A DNA stretch of 64,000 bases from Diadema setosum (GCA_033980235.1 CM067075.1:29330385-29394384); one strand, 5' to 3'; shown: positions 1 to 13,565, counted from the first letter of the stretch. The notes: a model not told the origin generated them from the sequence alone. Translations and numbers: made by a program.

Positions 1-57
1 ATTATTATTATTATTATTATATATTATATATTATTATTATTATTATTATATATTATA

Positions 58-91
<34 letters not shown>

Positions 92-120
92 GTTGTTGTT
101 GTTGTTGTTGTTGTTGTCGT
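1..120. repeat. ATT/GTT trinucleotide microsatellite
   Basis: The window opens in a run of ATT trinucleotides with short ATATAT interruptions that passes into GTT and then GTC repeats. It lies in the intron before the exon at 253. The minus-strand reading with poly-N and poly-D is a translation of the repeat, not a gene. A G14 run follows near 150. Confidence 0.95.
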
Positions 121-252
121 CGTCGTCATCGTTATTCTTCTTCTGTGGGGGGGGGGGGGGGAAGAGGGAAGAGAAACAGCAGATTCTCACTGTGTGATTT
201 GATGCAAGTATCATCTCAATAACGATATGTGCCTTTCTGTGTTTTGATGCAG

Positions 253-391
253 CGGAGTACTGGTCGTCGGTGCGGAACCGGGGCGACGCGGTGGGCATCT
301 CGCTGCGGGAGGCCCTCAAGAGGGAGGGCGAGTCCGAAGTGCCTGTGAACGAGATGGCATCACTTTCAGTACAGCAGCAGGAGGGCACAAG
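253..391 (+). CDS. Internal (penultimate) coding exon of an unidentified protein
   Basis: The segment is GC-rich against AT-rich flanks and bounded by a good acceptor (pyrimidine-rich sequence ending TGATGCAG) and a strong donor (ACAAG then GTGAGC). With two leading bases completing a codon it reads 45 codons, including EYWSSVRNRGDAVGISLREA and ending near SVQQQEGT, and leaves two bases (AG) for the next exon. The product is hydrophilic and charged, a likely cytosolic C-terminal tail. I do not recognise the family. The start and most of the gene lie left of the window. The exon at 1165 joins it in phase, which supports both. Confidence 0.7.
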
Positions 392-1071
392 GTGAGCTAT
401 TAACCCCTCCCCCCCCCCCCCCCCCCCCCACCCAATACCCCTTACTCTTTACCCTTTCCCTTCCCTATTTTGAGAATCTATATTTCTTCATAATCCTTAT
501 AAAGGATTACTGCTGATAGCTGGAGGTGTTTTCTTTAGTTTTAGTCTCTTGCTTCTGTTAACTGTTTATGCCATACATTTTCATATCTTAGTTAATTGCT
601 ACATTCACCTAGTTTTTCCTCCATACAGTCATTCATTCTTTTATCTATCCTTCCATCCACCTGTCCATGAATCCATTCGTTCAGACATTATTTCTCCACC
701 AACTACGGTCCCCCAGCTTTCTCAAGTCACATTGCCCCAATTTATTCTCTCCGCTGTAGTCACTGACTGGGGATTCTGTCAGTGCAATTTCCATTAATTG
801 TGTTTCACAAGATTTCCACAAGCAAATGCTGCAGATAAATGGAGTATCAGAAGCACAATCTATCTGCCTTTCTATCTATCTGATATAAAATATATATATA
901 AGCATGTACAAGTAGAACATGCGTAGAGTTAAAGGTCCATACTGGAAAAAATAAAGAGAGAGAATTTATTTGAAGAATAGTGAGTAGCACAAAGAAACTA
1001 ATATTCCTGATGTAAAATGTATTCTGGCTAGATGTTCTTTTCATTGAAGAGGTAGTTGATTTCCTTTATAT

Positions 1072-1110
1072 TTTTATGCCTCCGCCACAAAGTGTCGCCG
1101 GAGGCATTAT
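1072..1110. repeat. Short hairpin repeat with ATGCCTCCG / CGGAGGCAT arms
   Basis: An ATGCCTCCGCCACAAAGTG arm is followed closely by CGGAGGCATTATG. Related copies lie at 2732-2767 (one mismatch in the right arm), at 22332-22362 (CCTCCGCC / GGCGGAGG) and as a half-copy near 43590. It is a dispersed short palindromic repeat. Confidence 0.7.
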
Positions 1111-1164
1111 GTTTGTATGATTTCTAAAATTCTTTCCTCTCCTCTTTTCTTCTCCCCCTGACAG

Positions 1165-1219
1165 TTCAAATATCATCGAAGAGAGTGCAATGGAAGCTGA
1201 GGAAGCATCACCATCGTAA
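1165..1219 (+). CDS. Terminal coding exon of the same unidentified gene
   Basis: A clear polypyrimidine tract (TTCTTCTCCCCCTGACAG) precedes this short exon. It supplies one base to complete the AG left over from 391, giving Ser, then reads SNIIEESAMEAEEASPS and a TAA stop at 1217-1219. The tail is acidic and Ser-rich, in keeping with the charged upstream exon. The phase match and the strong acceptor are the main support; there is no domain. The protein family is unknown to me. Confidence 0.65.
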
Positions 1220-1782
1220 AAGGAGCTGACGCCTTTCTGGCCGGAGCCGTAGAGGGTCAAGACATCTTTGTGTCATATCTCCGTATGAGTTTTTTTTTTT
1301 GTTCTGTTCCTTTTAAATTTGGAGACCATTTGACCATTGGGTAATAGAGATGGATCCCTCCGTGCCCCTCACTCGTTTCCTTGGCGATGACCCGTCCGGA
1401 GATATTATCCCGTGGTCCCTGAAGTCCTTGGGGGGATGTTCTGGGTTCCCCCTCTGCCTCCCCGCTGCCAACTTCTTCGGGGCGATGCAAGAACAGAGTC
1501 GCGCCTTGCATTTGGCCGTCTCTCTGGCAGCGGGAACGGTACCACCGGATCTCGAAATTCAAGGGAAGGGGGAAAGATGGGAGCTGGAAGCAGAGCGGTG
1601 TGGCAAGAACGGATGGACGGAGAGGCCCCCCGTGAGCAGCAGATCTAGAGGGTCGTCGATATGCCGACCCAGCCGGCATGGTGGGGAGAGAGAGAGAGTG
1701 AGCTCCAGCCATCTAATGTTTCCTTACTGGCTTCGTCCTCCAGCCGAGACAGGACATACTACTCGCCTTCAGTGATACAAGA

Positions 1783-1788
1783 AATAAA
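1783..1788 (+). terminator. Candidate polyadenylation signal AATAAA
   Basis: First canonical hexamer noted after the stop codon at 1219, followed by TG-rich sequence (TTGACTTTGCTGTTTATT). A second AATAAA at 7173-7178 is an alternative distal site. Confidence 0.35.
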
Positions 1789-2731
1789 TGAATTGACTTT
1801 GCTGTTTATTAGCCAATATCTGTAGACCTTTCTGCCACTCATGCACAGATGGAGACAAGATATTTCTCCATAATCCCCCCCCCCCCATTCCCTTGGGTGT
1901 GGGGAGGAGCTATGATCCTTAGGAATGGATTGTTAGACCTTGGTGTAATACTTTTCCTTCTCTTATGGGTTATTGTTTGTTTGTTTGTTAATCTTTTTTT
2001 CCCTTTAGGAAGCAATGAACTTCATTCCAGAGCTTGTTTTTCCTTTTTTTTTTTTTATTTTGTAGATGTTTTATTTTGGAATCTTTAAAGGTTAAGTAAG
2101 TAGATAACAACTGAAGCAATTGTGATTTTGCTAAATCTGCCTTCTTCATTTCTTTTCTTGAAAAAAACAAAGAAATGTTTTGATTGATGGTACATACAAG
2201 TTTCTATTTATTACAGAAATACAAGTTGTTGATGTTCACTGTGTATTACAAAGACACTGAAACTTAGTTCAAGCTTCTCTTATTTTTTTTTTTTTTGTTT
2301 CTTAGTAGTTAGGCAAAACGATTTGCAGTTTGTGAAACACATTGAGCTTTAAAGAGAGTATGTATGCATTTTGTATCGCCACATTAACGTAGAGTATGAA
2401 CTGAACATTGTCCGCATTGTTGGCATGGGGCTCTCCACTCAGTGCATGTGCTATCTGTTGTGATAAAGTAACAAGTCGGTGTTTGAATTCACAGAGAATT
2501 TCTCGTCTTTGTCCGATATCGTAAGTGGATTTCTAATTTATACAGCTGAATCAATGAATTTGTAGATTTTTTTCTAAGATGGAAACAACAAAAAAATCTT
2601 GATTGTGATATTTGTGAAGTATTTTTGTCGCTGCTGTTGAAATGACTGCAAAGTGGTTAATGAGTGCAGTGTAGGACTAGGAGGAGACTGTTATATGGCA
2701 TTCCACGAATTAGACACTCAGTCTTTTTTTT

Positions 2732-2767
2732 ATGCCTCCGCCACAAAGTGGTGCCAGAGGCATTATT
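2732..2767. repeat. Second copy of the CTCCGCC hairpin repeat
   Basis: Reads ATGCCTCCGCCACAAAGTGG then CAGAGGCATTAT, the same family as 1072-1110, and is followed by a GA-rich tract (about 2780-2850). Confidence 0.65.
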
Positions 2768-5700
2768 GTGTCTACTTTTACAAGAGAAAGAGAGAGAGCG
2801 AGAGAGAATCAGAGAGATAAAGGGAGAGATAGAGAGAGATAAAGATTGATAGATGAAGAGATAAAAGTTCGCGTAGAGCGCTGTATAAAAAGCGTCCAAT
2901 ATCTGTGAGGCAGCTTCTCGTCGAAAAGAACGCCCATGAATATGGAGAGGTGAAGAATTTCAAAGTGTGGGTGCACCATTGAGACCATTTATGACTTTCC
3001 TGTGTTGATTTCCTGTTTAATCCGTCGGTGTTAGCCAGCCGTCCAGTTTTATGCCAAGCAAGCATGAAATCCACTGCGAAAGTACCCTCCAATTTTTAGA
3101 TTATTAGAGGGAGTCGGTACGTGACATTGCGTGATTGTTGTCCTCACGATGTGCGTGTTCGTGCTGACTCCTCAAAGTTCTTCGCAGTTACATAGTCCGC
3201 AGTCACACCGTTCGCGGGGGCAATTGAAATTTGTAGTCAGTCATGTTTTGGGACGCCCAAGAAACACTTTCGTAAACAGATTAAGATCATGTAGTTTCTT
3301 AGAGCAGGCCAACAGATGTATCGAACCCCACGGCAAATGCTTTCACCAGAGTTTTCAATCCACAGCTCTCAGACATACATTTTGATTTTGACAGTTTAGT
3401 GGCATTTGACTTATTATCTGTTTTGCATTCAAGCTGAACAGTAGAATGTCTCAACAGTCCTCAAGATAAAAATAGAGGAAGTCTTGGGTGCAAAGTTCAA
3501 AATGTAGCCAAAAGTCATGAAAATTTTAGTTTTGTAGAACAAACAGTTTAAACAGTTCAATCAATGCTGTGTCCATATACAGTCAAATTTTTTTTTGTGT
3601 TTTTTTTTAAGCAAGTCAAATGTCATAGAAACTGCAGATATCTATCAGAAAAAGCAATATCTCGAGGTATTTGTCTTGTGCCACCAGAAAGGTAGATACC
3701 CATTCGGTCAACTTCTCAATCTTTATATGTATCATGGCTGTTTAAACCCCAGATGTTAGAACCAAATTATTATCACAATTTTTCACAGTCAGTTGGGAAT
3801 GCCGAGATGACCTTTACATCAAAAACTTCAATGCAGCTGTGTTTTCGCTTCACCTACTACATATTGTAGTAACCCGAAGCACAGTGCCCATGTGTTTGAT
3901 TGGCGTGAGTGATGCCCTCACTAAGTTACCTTTTGTCAAAGTGGAACGCTGTACCCAGTGCTTGTGGCTGGCTCAAAGTGACAATGTCAGCCTCCTTGAA
4001 TACATTCAATGTAAAGTCCCATCTAGCACAAAGTTATGTCAACAATTAGAGATTGAATGTCATCAGCATCAATCTCTTTGTACTGTTTAACTCGGGACAG
4101 ATTTCGACACAATCCAGAATATTCCTTGCAAGCAGTGAAGCTCGCACTGCCACTAGATTTGGTCGACTTTACCACTTGAGTTTTCCCGTTTTTCGTTTTT
4201 TGATGTTTTGTTGTTTGTGGGCATGTTTTGAGCCGTTTCAGGGAGAAGAAGGTGCACATGTTTGTGAAGTCATGAAGCGTGGCGTGTCGCTGCTGCCGCT
4301 TGAGAAGCAAGAGAAGTATTCTGACCTTGAAGATAAGATAGTGGAAAGCACTGAAGAAAGAGACCACACCACAGCATAGTCGGGTTGTATTGCTAGAGAC
4401 ACATAATGGTCTGTTTGACTCTGTAGATAGAATATGTCATACTGAACAGCCACGTCATTAAAAAAACAAACACACACAAATAGAAAACGCTACAAAATGA
4501 CTTTGGAAATACACTCGATAGATGCTGATGTGTGTTTGTGTGTGTGTATGTGTATGTTTGTTTGTGTGAGGGAGTGCGCTTGTTCATTGAACTTCATCAC
4601 TGCATATTTGAATGTGACCAGTATGTTGTAACGTAAGCACAGTATTTTCTGTTATGTTGTACAGATACATATTATGGATATAAATATATATTAATATATG
4701 TCAACACGTACATTTGTAGTTGGCTAGTGTACCAGACAAGGAAAATCGAGAAGAGTAAGGGAAATTGTTGGAAAATAATCATGTGTCAGACTCTCTTGAA
4801 ACAATGAATCTCTCTTTAGTTTGAACATAAGACGTGATACAATTTAAATAGTGTAGAAAACGTAGCTAAATAGAATCCGAGAAATGCATTTGATGCTCGT
4901 GGTTAGGCACTGTAGTTTTCTCAAGTGTTCAATTTCCTGTGCTAGATCATGTACAGTGATTTCATTGACCACATCGGTGTACAGTGAATATATTTATGTT
5001 GACTCTGGACAGTATTGCTACACGTTTGTTTGTTGTTGTTTTTTTTTAACATCTCAAGGTTTCTTCTCTTTTTAATGGACAGTTGTGAGGTACATGTGAC
5101 TGAGTAAGCCCTATTCTTGTGTGAATCAAACCTGGTGTGTTTCTTTTCTTTGCCTTTTTTTTTTTTAAGCTCTGATAGAAGAGTGCCATGTGAATTCACG
5201 GAATGTCTCTAAACTTGATTGGAATGAAGCTGTCTACTTGAATGGCATGCATTACTTGTTCATATGAATGTGTAATATGGAAGGGGGGGGGGGGGACGGG
5301 GAAGAAAGTTCCGTAAGATAGAGTCATTTGTGATCAGTCTATTCACGTTTGAATTCGTTGGGGCGGGGAGTGTGCAGCGTGCACTTTGATGCACAAGAAC
5401 GAGGAATCAAGGAGAGAAGCCACCCTCTGTTTCGGTAATATTTAATCGTTAAGACATGGAAACAAACGACTTGCCATCATCTGGTGCTTGGTTTCAGAAC
5501 GTCGTTCGCGCATCCTGCTGCAGATCTCAAACAGAGTCCTACGTGGAAGCGTTGCAGGTGAATTTTGCCATGAGAGTACACTACGATACTCACCATCCAG
5601 GCCAAAGAAAATTTGGGGCAGAAGCTGCAGGTTGCGTTAGCCCCATTTTCTGAAAGCCGACACTGCGACAATTACCTAATATAGGGCAGGAACACCCAGC

Positions 5701-7963
5701 ATTTGTAGTCCTTTGATATTTAGTTTCCACCTCAAGCACAGAGAAAAAACAAAAACAAAAGCAAAAAAGATGAAGGAAAAGAAGAAATGGAAGGGAGGAA
5801 GAAAGAAATTCAAATGTTTAGTTGACAAGGGCTAGATGTTTTAGAATCTTGAGGAGAGAGAAAAAAAAAATGTTTGGTGCTAGTTATAAATGAACATGGA
5901 GAATAAGTATTTCTGTTTTTGCAGATTCTTGAAGACCTGCACTGGAGACATATGCATGTACATGTGTATATTTTTGTTTTTCTGATTTCACACAATGTTG
6001 AGATCAGACAAGAAGTCTATCAGCTGTCAGTGATTACTGTGTAGAAGACTTTTCGGCGTTTCGCAAAACAGCTGTGGTGATGCGGTTCGAAGACGCCTTT
6101 GTTGCTTGAAGTCTTCACAGTCGACATTGTGATCGAGCTATTTATAGATATGACTTATTCTTTTTTTTTTCTTTTTTTTTTTTAAAGTACTCTGGTAATG
6201 ATGTGTTATCTAGACTCATGGATTCACCAGGCCATTTCTGAGCAAAACGTGAATTATCTTCACCTGTCCGTATCGAAAGCCCTTTGTCAGTGCTAAATGT
6301 GTGGAAATATGTGAAGAATTATCTCATAGTAAGTTTTAGGATTTGAGTGTCCATATGTTATGAAATATATGTATATTTGTACAGATGCTACAAAAAAATA
6401 GTGATTATGATGATGTGGTAAGGAAATTTTTATTGAGAGAAGAAAAAATTGACAAAACTGGAACTATTTGGTTGGTGTTATAGTACTTGATTGTAAATGT
6501 GGCTGCTAAATTTAGCAGCCACTTGTGTACATTATTGGCTTGTATGATGTTGAAATGAAACAGCATTTTTGATAAAAACCAGAAGAATTTTATGACTTAT
6601 AGAGAGATTTAAACAACAAAACAGAAAAAAAATCTATTGGAATGGCCTTGACTTTAAAAAAAAATCTCAAAATATTCTTGTCATGTGGAAGTGATATATT
6701 GTTGATTGTAGATTTTATTGTTATATTTCTATGTTTAACAGCTTTTTGTGTTGTTCAGCATTTTGTGGAAATCATGTATATTTCACTGTAATCTATTGTG
6801 GGCATAGACTCACCCAAAGCAGATTGCGTAGAGCATGTGCACAGCTTCTTCTGTGTTTTCAATCAGCACGACTGTGTAAGCTGCTGGGTGTGAAGTCTAC
6901 GTAGCTGGAATATTGAGCTAGGTCAGTGTGTCGCTCTGTCCGTCTCTTGTGCTTCAGTCTCACCGAAGATGGAGCACCTCCTTTTTACCCCCCGATTCAT
7001 TTGTTGTCCCAGTGACTTATTTGAGGCGCGAGCGAGTGACGTGGATGTATGAGAGAGAGTCGAGTGTGCGTGGGGATTGATGTTGTAGGAACACCACAAA
7101 ACAAATGAGTTTCTTTATTTTCTCTTTTTCTTTGAAACGAATGCCCCATCACTATTTGTGGCTGAAATGTAAAATAAAGTGAAACACATGGAACGCAGTA
7201 TAATCTCGACGTCTTTCGTGATTCATGGACGTGGTGAATATAAAGAGATAATTTGATTTTTTTTTTTCTTTGTGTATGTTTGTTATCTTGCTGTTGGTTT
7301 GTTTGTGTGTTTTATGCATACAATTCACCTAATACAACCTGCATAGATCACACATTGAGGATGTAGGTATAAATAAAAATAGATTATTTTCAATTCTCTA
7401 TTATGTTTGTTCAAACAAACTTAGCCAACATACTCTGCTACATATTGTTTGAAAAAAAAAACAAAACAAACAGGATACTAATTATAAGGCAGCATATTTA
7501 TAATAACACCAATCAATACATTTCTAAAACTCATTTATTTGATGATTTGAGCAAGAGTGACTGCTGGTATTATTATTCCGTAGTGATTGAAAAAAAAAAA
7601 TCATCAAATAAGGAGCAAGATAGAAAAGACCTCCATCATGAAATAAGCAAGGAACACATTTCTATGCCTGCACTTGTGACTTTAGGGACATTCTATCTTG
7701 TAGGGGAAGTAGTGGTAATGTTGATGGGGTGGGGGGGGGGGGGAGACCAGGTGTAATTAATTAATTCATTCATGTTTTTACTGTCCAGGGGGCAATATTT
7801 TCCTAGCACCCATTCATGATGTGAAAACTTTGGATGTAAAACGTTATAGAATTCTTGGGCGTCTTTCACACATTTTTGGTGTGAATTATCAGAACACTGC
7901 AGTGATATACATGTAAGATTATTGTCAAAAACTGACAAAACAATATACATGTACCTTTTGTTT

Positions 7964-7965
<2 letters not shown>

Positions 7966-8000
<35 letters not shown>

Positions 8001-8080
8001 ACCGTACTCCATGCTGGTTCACACACACACACATACTCACACACTCACACACACACACATACACTCACACACACACACAT
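7966..8080. repeat. (GT)n followed by (CA)n
   Basis: About 30 bp of TG repeat, a 20-bp spacer, then about 65 bp of interrupted CA repeat on the same strand. The two tracts can pair as a long hairpin. Confidence 0.9.
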
Positions 8081-8680
8081 TTTTATGGTACATGTATATG
8101 TATTTATTCATTACCATTCAAATAATACAAACTTACAAGCAATAATATTGTAAACTGGTACGTCTGTGCAAAGTAACTTAATTTGGACACAAGTAAGGAA
8201 AGTAATTCTATTCTTCCTGTATACACTTTTTTTTTCACAGTAGTAGAAATTGTAAGTTGATAATACAAGCACCTAGAATCTCATTATTTTGTCAGATTGA
8301 TAACAATAACACACTCATACCTCCCCCTCCCCCCTCCACACACACACACACACTGTGGTTAATGTATACTACACTGTATGTAATTTTGAGGTCTAATCCT
8401 GCTTATAACCGACTAGTTTTTAATTTCTAACTGTTGCCAAGGTCTGAGCATATCGTCCATTGCACAGAAAGAGAGAGAAAGAAAGATAGAGAGAGATAGA
8501 AAGAGAGAAAAGGGGAGCGATTGCTGCCAGTGAATATAAAACAATAATGAAAAAACGCGTTTCCATGGCTACGCGGATGAGTGGTTTGTAGGGGTGCGTG
8601 GCTGCTGGCAGGTCGTGACTTTGGCGCGCCCAGATACGTGCAGACAATTTGCGTGCCTCTCTTGGGGAACGAGTCGGTCA

Positions 8681-8681
<1 letters not shown>

Positions 8682-8712
<31 letters not shown>
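8682..8712. repeat. Poly-T run of about 30 bases
   Basis: A single long T run. It may be the A tail of a retroposon on the minus strand, but no body could be recognised beside it. Confidence 0.8.
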
Positions 8713-8814
8713 GTCCGATAGAAAGTAGAGTAGTCATCAATCTACAGAAACAAACGAGACTAAAAGGAAATACAATGCGTCAATCATACTCTCTTGTAAA
8801 GCGATTCGGTGTCC

Positions 8815-9180
8815 TTAAAGGGATGCATAGATTTGGTTGGGAGATGGGGGATTCAGATCATTACCTTTTATGAGATAATGAGAAACCTCTCATAAAATAT
8901 GAAAGAGCATAAAATATGAAAGAGCATACAATTCTAAGAGGAATTCAAAATCAATGTCTTTTTTATGACAATCGGGTTTTTTTTTTTGTTGTTGTTGAAT
9001 GGTTGAGATATCGAAAAACAAAGTAAAACGAAATGGTCCTACCAAAAGGTGTGCCCCACCTTTTATCATATAGGACCAGTGTGTTTGATTATTATCTCCA
9101 CCATTTCATAACAAATTTTCATCAGAATTTGAATTTCTCTAAGAGCTGTATGCTCTCTCACATTTTATGAGAGGTTATGA
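8815..9180. mobile_element. Truncated TTAA-type fold-back element, family A
   Basis: Starts TTAAAGGGATG and contains the family sequences GAGATAATGAGAAACC, GAAAGAGCAT and, inverted near the right side, GCTCTCTCACATTTTATGAGAG. It is related to 21628-22018 and 49228-49753. The right terminal segment ending CCCTTTAA is missing, so the copy is broken. Confidence 0.6.
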
Positions 9181-9223
9181 TTCACACCCAAGAACAATAC
9201 ACGAAGAGTTTAATCGCAGAATG

Positions 9224-9378
9224 CAGGGGCGGATCCAAGAATTCCACTGAGGGGGACGCTAATGATATTTCTGGTGCTACTTCCGGGTTTCAACTCATTT
9301 TTTTTTTCTTTTTATTTCTTTTGTTTAAACAACAAATAAAGAGGGGGCGCGTGCCCGGTGCTCTGGATCCACCACTTG
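9224..9378. mobile_element. Short MITE with GGCGGATCCA termini
   Basis: Left end CAGGGGCGGATCCA and right end TGGATCCACCACTTG are imperfect inverted repeats around a T-rich core. The copy at 23569-23735 shares the ends. The terminal pattern resembles hAT-type MITEs common in invertebrates; assignment is by resemblance only. Confidence 0.6.
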
Positions 9379-10243
9379 AATGGGAATCCCATTTGCATGC
9401 CTTAAATGAAGAGTTGTATAAACACAGTGGTATGTTGAAGAGCGTATCATTTTTGAAACTCCCATAAAGTATTGAAAGTGGAAGGTAACATTTAGTACAT
9501 TTTTATTAACCGTTAGATTTTAAATTGAATTCTTTTCGGGGCTCACCGTAAATTCCAGTACATTACTAGGCTACCTTTGCAGACCCATGCACTGCATGTG
9601 TGTCCATCATGTATATTTGTGAATAAAGTTCATCAAAACTTACAAACATTTCTATATACATTCTTGCCACACACTCTATATGTTATTACATCAGCTCTTA
9701 TACTTTTAGATTTGTGTTTATAGATAAAAAATACAGAAGACTGCAACAAAAAGGCTTAAGTGTGGCTGACACACAGAACTACTGAGTAGTTGAGTTTTGT
9801 GCATTATTCAAATTGTAGATAACTGTTGACTTCCAAATTTCTAAGCAGTGGCCTAAACAAGTCCCCTGAGGTTCATATTTAATGTTTTGCTGCATTTTGG
9901 GAGTTCTGTAAAAGGTATCCCCTACCTTTAAGCCCCACTTTTTTTTTTTCAATTTTAAAGTAAGTCCATCATCAGTCTAGACCAAAACAAGGACTTTTCA
10001 GTGATACCTCATTTGTCACAAAACAGTGGAAATTCTTGAAGTCATCATGATTAGAAGTATCCAATATTTTATTATAATTTGTTTGTTTGGTTTTTTTTTT
10101 TAAATAGCAGCTTCACTTGCAAATATGTCAAAGTAATACTAATGGACTTAACTCGTTTTTCCGATCAAGCTCTTCATATCCGATGGATATATATCATACT
10201 GATGAGTCAATCCAAAGTTGTTGTTGTTGTTGTTGTTTTTAAC

Positions 10244-10809
10244 TTAAAGGACAAGTCCACTTTCATAGACATGTGGATTGAGTGAATGCAGCAATATAAG
10301 TAGAACACATTAGTGAGAGTTTGAGGAAAATTGGACAACCCGTTCAAAAGTTATAAATTTTTGAAGTTTCTGCTCAGTCACGGCTGGATGAGAAGACTAC
10401 TATAGCCTGTGATGTCACATGTGTACAACGATATAAAGAAAACATAAAGAAAATTCAACATATGTTTACTTTTCTCGCATAATAAAAGAACGCTTGCCTT
10501 GTCTCTTTCAGAAGGCAGGGGGAATAATATTACCCTAAACACACGCCAGTGACAAGTCAAGGAAATGTGCACTTTTCTCAAAAAAACAAAAATAATATAT
10601 GTGAAATTCACGTTATGTTTTCCTTATATTGTTGTACGCATGTGACATCATACACTGTAGTAGTCTTCCCATCCCGCAGTACCTGAGCAGACATTTTAAA
10701 AATTCATAACTTGTGAACGGATTGTCCGATTTTCCCCAAATTTTCACTGATGTGTTCTACTAATATTGCTGCATTCACTCATTCTACATGTACATGAAGG
10801 TGATCCCCT
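10244..10809. mobile_element. TTAA-type long fold-back element, family B
   Basis: Starts TTAAAGGACAAGTCCACTTT; the right arm carries the inverted counterpart (ATTGCTGCATTCACTCATTC through TGAAGGTGATCCCC). The arms are about 200 bp each, including matched GATGTCACATG / CATGTGACATC and inverted AGACTACTATAG sequences. The outermost right bases are degenerate. A second copy at 26288-26853 is intact at both ends. No transposase is encoded. Confidence 0.75.
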
Positions 10810-11159
10810 ATGAACTTACTATTCTTATTCTTCCCATTGACCTAGCCATCATACCTTCTGTGTGGCCCAGAGCTCGAAATTAAGCCATTTCGTGATTAGC
10901 CCATGTGCACATTTCGGAAAAAGAGCTTCCTTCTTTTTTTTTTTTTCTTCTTCTTTTTTTTTCTCAGTCCGTCAGTTGGTTATTAGGCTCTCCACCCGCT
11001 TTCAAAGCGAAATAGCTCATAAGCTTGCTCGATGGTAACCATTTATGGAATTCATGTTCAAACAAAGACTGAACTTGCGTATACTGACTAGGAGACCAGA
11101 ATTGTTCGTCAGTCAATACTTCGGCAGTCATCCATTTCATTGATTTGTACTAAATGAAT

Positions 11160-11395
<236 letters not shown>

Positions 11396-11796
11396 TGCCA
11401 AATACTAGGCTTGCTGTCAGGTGGATGTGTCGGCAAGCAACATGTATAAGCATTGCGTGGATGATAATTATTGCATCGCATTTGCCTATCTCAGTGAATT
11501 TAATAACCAACATAATGGTACGAATGACCTTTTTCTGCTCATGCGCAAAGTGGACCTGTGAACTGGCTTATTCGTCCAGCTGATCTTTTCGTCACGCCCT
11601 GTGTCTGGACGTGCTCAAAATATCTAGGACAAGGTAATGCTTCCCAGCATGCAGTCACAAAGACGGGCTATGAGGAAACGCAGTGTATATTGTATGTTAT
11701 AACAACATATAACATAATTATACAACAACAACAACAATAACAACAACAACTATACCAGCGATGTTAATATTATTGTGATTTATTACAAGGTTCGCA

Positions 11797-11799
<3 letters not shown>

Positions 11800-11874
<75 letters not shown>

Positions 11875-11898
11875 ATTGTTATCATTATTATTATTATT

Positions 11899-11933
<35 letters not shown>

Positions 11934-11960
11934 TACTATCATCTTTATTATCTTTATTAT
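11800..11960. repeat. ATT and ATC trinucleotide microsatellite
   Basis: About 75 bp of ATT repeats followed by ATC repeats. Open frames on both strands are low-complexity artefacts. Confidence 0.95.
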
Positions 11961-12324
11961 CATTTTAATTCTGATGTCCTGTTCAGGCTACTTATATCTT
12001 ATGTTTTTTATTTTTGGCTGGCAAAAAAGAAAAAAAAAATGTACTGGCCCGAAATAAACCGAAACTCTTGCAATCCATTTTGATTTTTAAGTCTTCGAAG
12101 CTTTCAACATCACCTTTAATGTCTCCCTCAAGCTTTATTTGTCTACGAATACATGGAGTAATGAAGAAATAGAAATAAGCAGAGGTGTATGTTATTGAAA
12201 TACGGAACATAGAATCAAACGATAAGCTATGGAATTATATTTGGAACGGACATGATTTGAACGTAACATTATTGAAACATTGATGGTGGAGAAGTCAGTA
12301 GATATTGCTTTAGCTGGCCGGGAC

Positions 12325-12720
12325 ACTGGATTTCATTTTGGTATAAAGCGCCTTGAGCATTAATCTGATCAAAATGGAAAAACGCGCTATAGAAATCGTA
12401 TGTGCATGTATGTATGTATGTATGTATGTATGTATGAATGAATGTATGTATGTTTGTTTGTATGTGTTATTACTATTGTTGTTATTGTTATTATTATTAT
12501 TATCATTATTGTTTTATTTATTATTATTGTTATTATTATTATTATTATCAATATTGTTTTATTTATTATTATTATTATTATTATCATCATCATCGTCATC
12601 ATTATCATCATCATCGTCATTCCTTTACTGCTACTACTACTACTACTATTACTATTACTATTACTTCTTCTACTTCTACTACTATACTACTACTAATATA
12701 TGACTACTACTTCTGTTACT
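12325..12720 (+). repeat. SINE/LINE-tail-like remnant ending in ATGT, ATT, ATC and ACT microsatellites
   Basis: The sequence around 12340-12395 (AAGCGCCTTGAGC and CGCGCTATAGAAAT) resembles the 3' tails of invertebrate retroposons that end in simple repeats, and it runs directly into (ATGT)n, then ATT, ATC and ACT repeats to about 12710. The similar GCACTATATAAATCATAT tail near 25235 supports a shared retroposon tail. No body is recognisable. Confidence 0.45.
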
Positions 12721-13531
12721 AAGACAGAACACAGCATACTGATTCACAGTACAGTCCGTGGAAGAATTAATAACAAGCACAGATACACAACAATTATGGT
12801 ATGTGTAATTACATGCTCGACAGACACTCTTTGTGTCGTTTTGGTGTGGCTGACTGCAGTGAGGTGATTAGGGGGGATATAATCAAAGTTATGAACTGGG
12901 AAATTGGATGTATTATTTAGTGAAATTTGTGCGATGTCTGAGGTAATGGGGTCCGATGGCAGTTTTACAATGATGGATAGATTATATTTTGTTCATGTGA
13001 GTGTATCAAAATGTAGTGCGGTTCAAACGGATAATTGTTTTGAGAGTACATAATAATGGACACATGCTTGCCATTAGCTGTTAATAATAAACAGTAATCT
13101 CTTGTTTGCTGGTGTGCACAGCTGCCTATATTGCCTTCACTCAGAAAGGTATTACCTTCTAGATTGGGTAATTCGAACCTCTGTCGGCAGGTCTGATGAT
13201 GAGGCATATCCATTGTTACGAAGTTGTCGCGGAGCTGTCCTTTTTTCCGGTTGTAGATTATTAGATATAATCTTTGTATCTTTGCTTGCACAAATACTGT
13301 ACTGACTCAATTCATTTTGTCTAAATACAGTGCAAATGATAGGGGTAAATAATTGTGTTTTGGCAATCACACATTCTCATTTGTTCATCTGTTCAATTGT
13401 TTACAACTTCACCGTGTGGATATATAGCATGAGTTTAATCGACTAAAATGTGGCGTCCTACGCCAAAAATTTGAGTCGAATAAACTCGTGCTTTGTTGGC
13501 TAAAAATGCATTTCCAGTTTAAAAATATAGG

Positions 13532-13560
<29 letters not shown>

Positions 13561-13565
<5 letters not shown>

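Larger units (their letters stand above)
1220..7200 (+). other. Probable 3' UTR and downstream flank of the left-hand gene
   Basis: No convincing coding sequence. AATAAA occurs at 1783-1788, about 560 bp after the stop, and again at 7173-7178. Which is used, and so how long the UTR is, cannot be told from sequence. The stretch is T-rich with small hairpins at 1072-1110 and 2732-2767. A good acceptor-like site near 4237 precedes a short open frame that does not continue the known frame. The 1.35-1.78 kb open frames on both strands overlap each other and match nothing I know. Confidence 0.4.

Noticed and set aside
1257..1775. Overlapping long open frames on both strands
   Set aside because: They overlap in opposite directions, follow a stop codon and match no family; more likely GC-rich 3' UTR.
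4237..4379. Open frame after a good acceptor-like TTTCAG, reading an acidic tail ending ERDHTTA
   Set aside because: It needs a phase-0 upstream exon, but the exon ending at 391 leaves two bases; joining them gives an early stop. No domain. Left as possible chance or unmodelled alternative exon.
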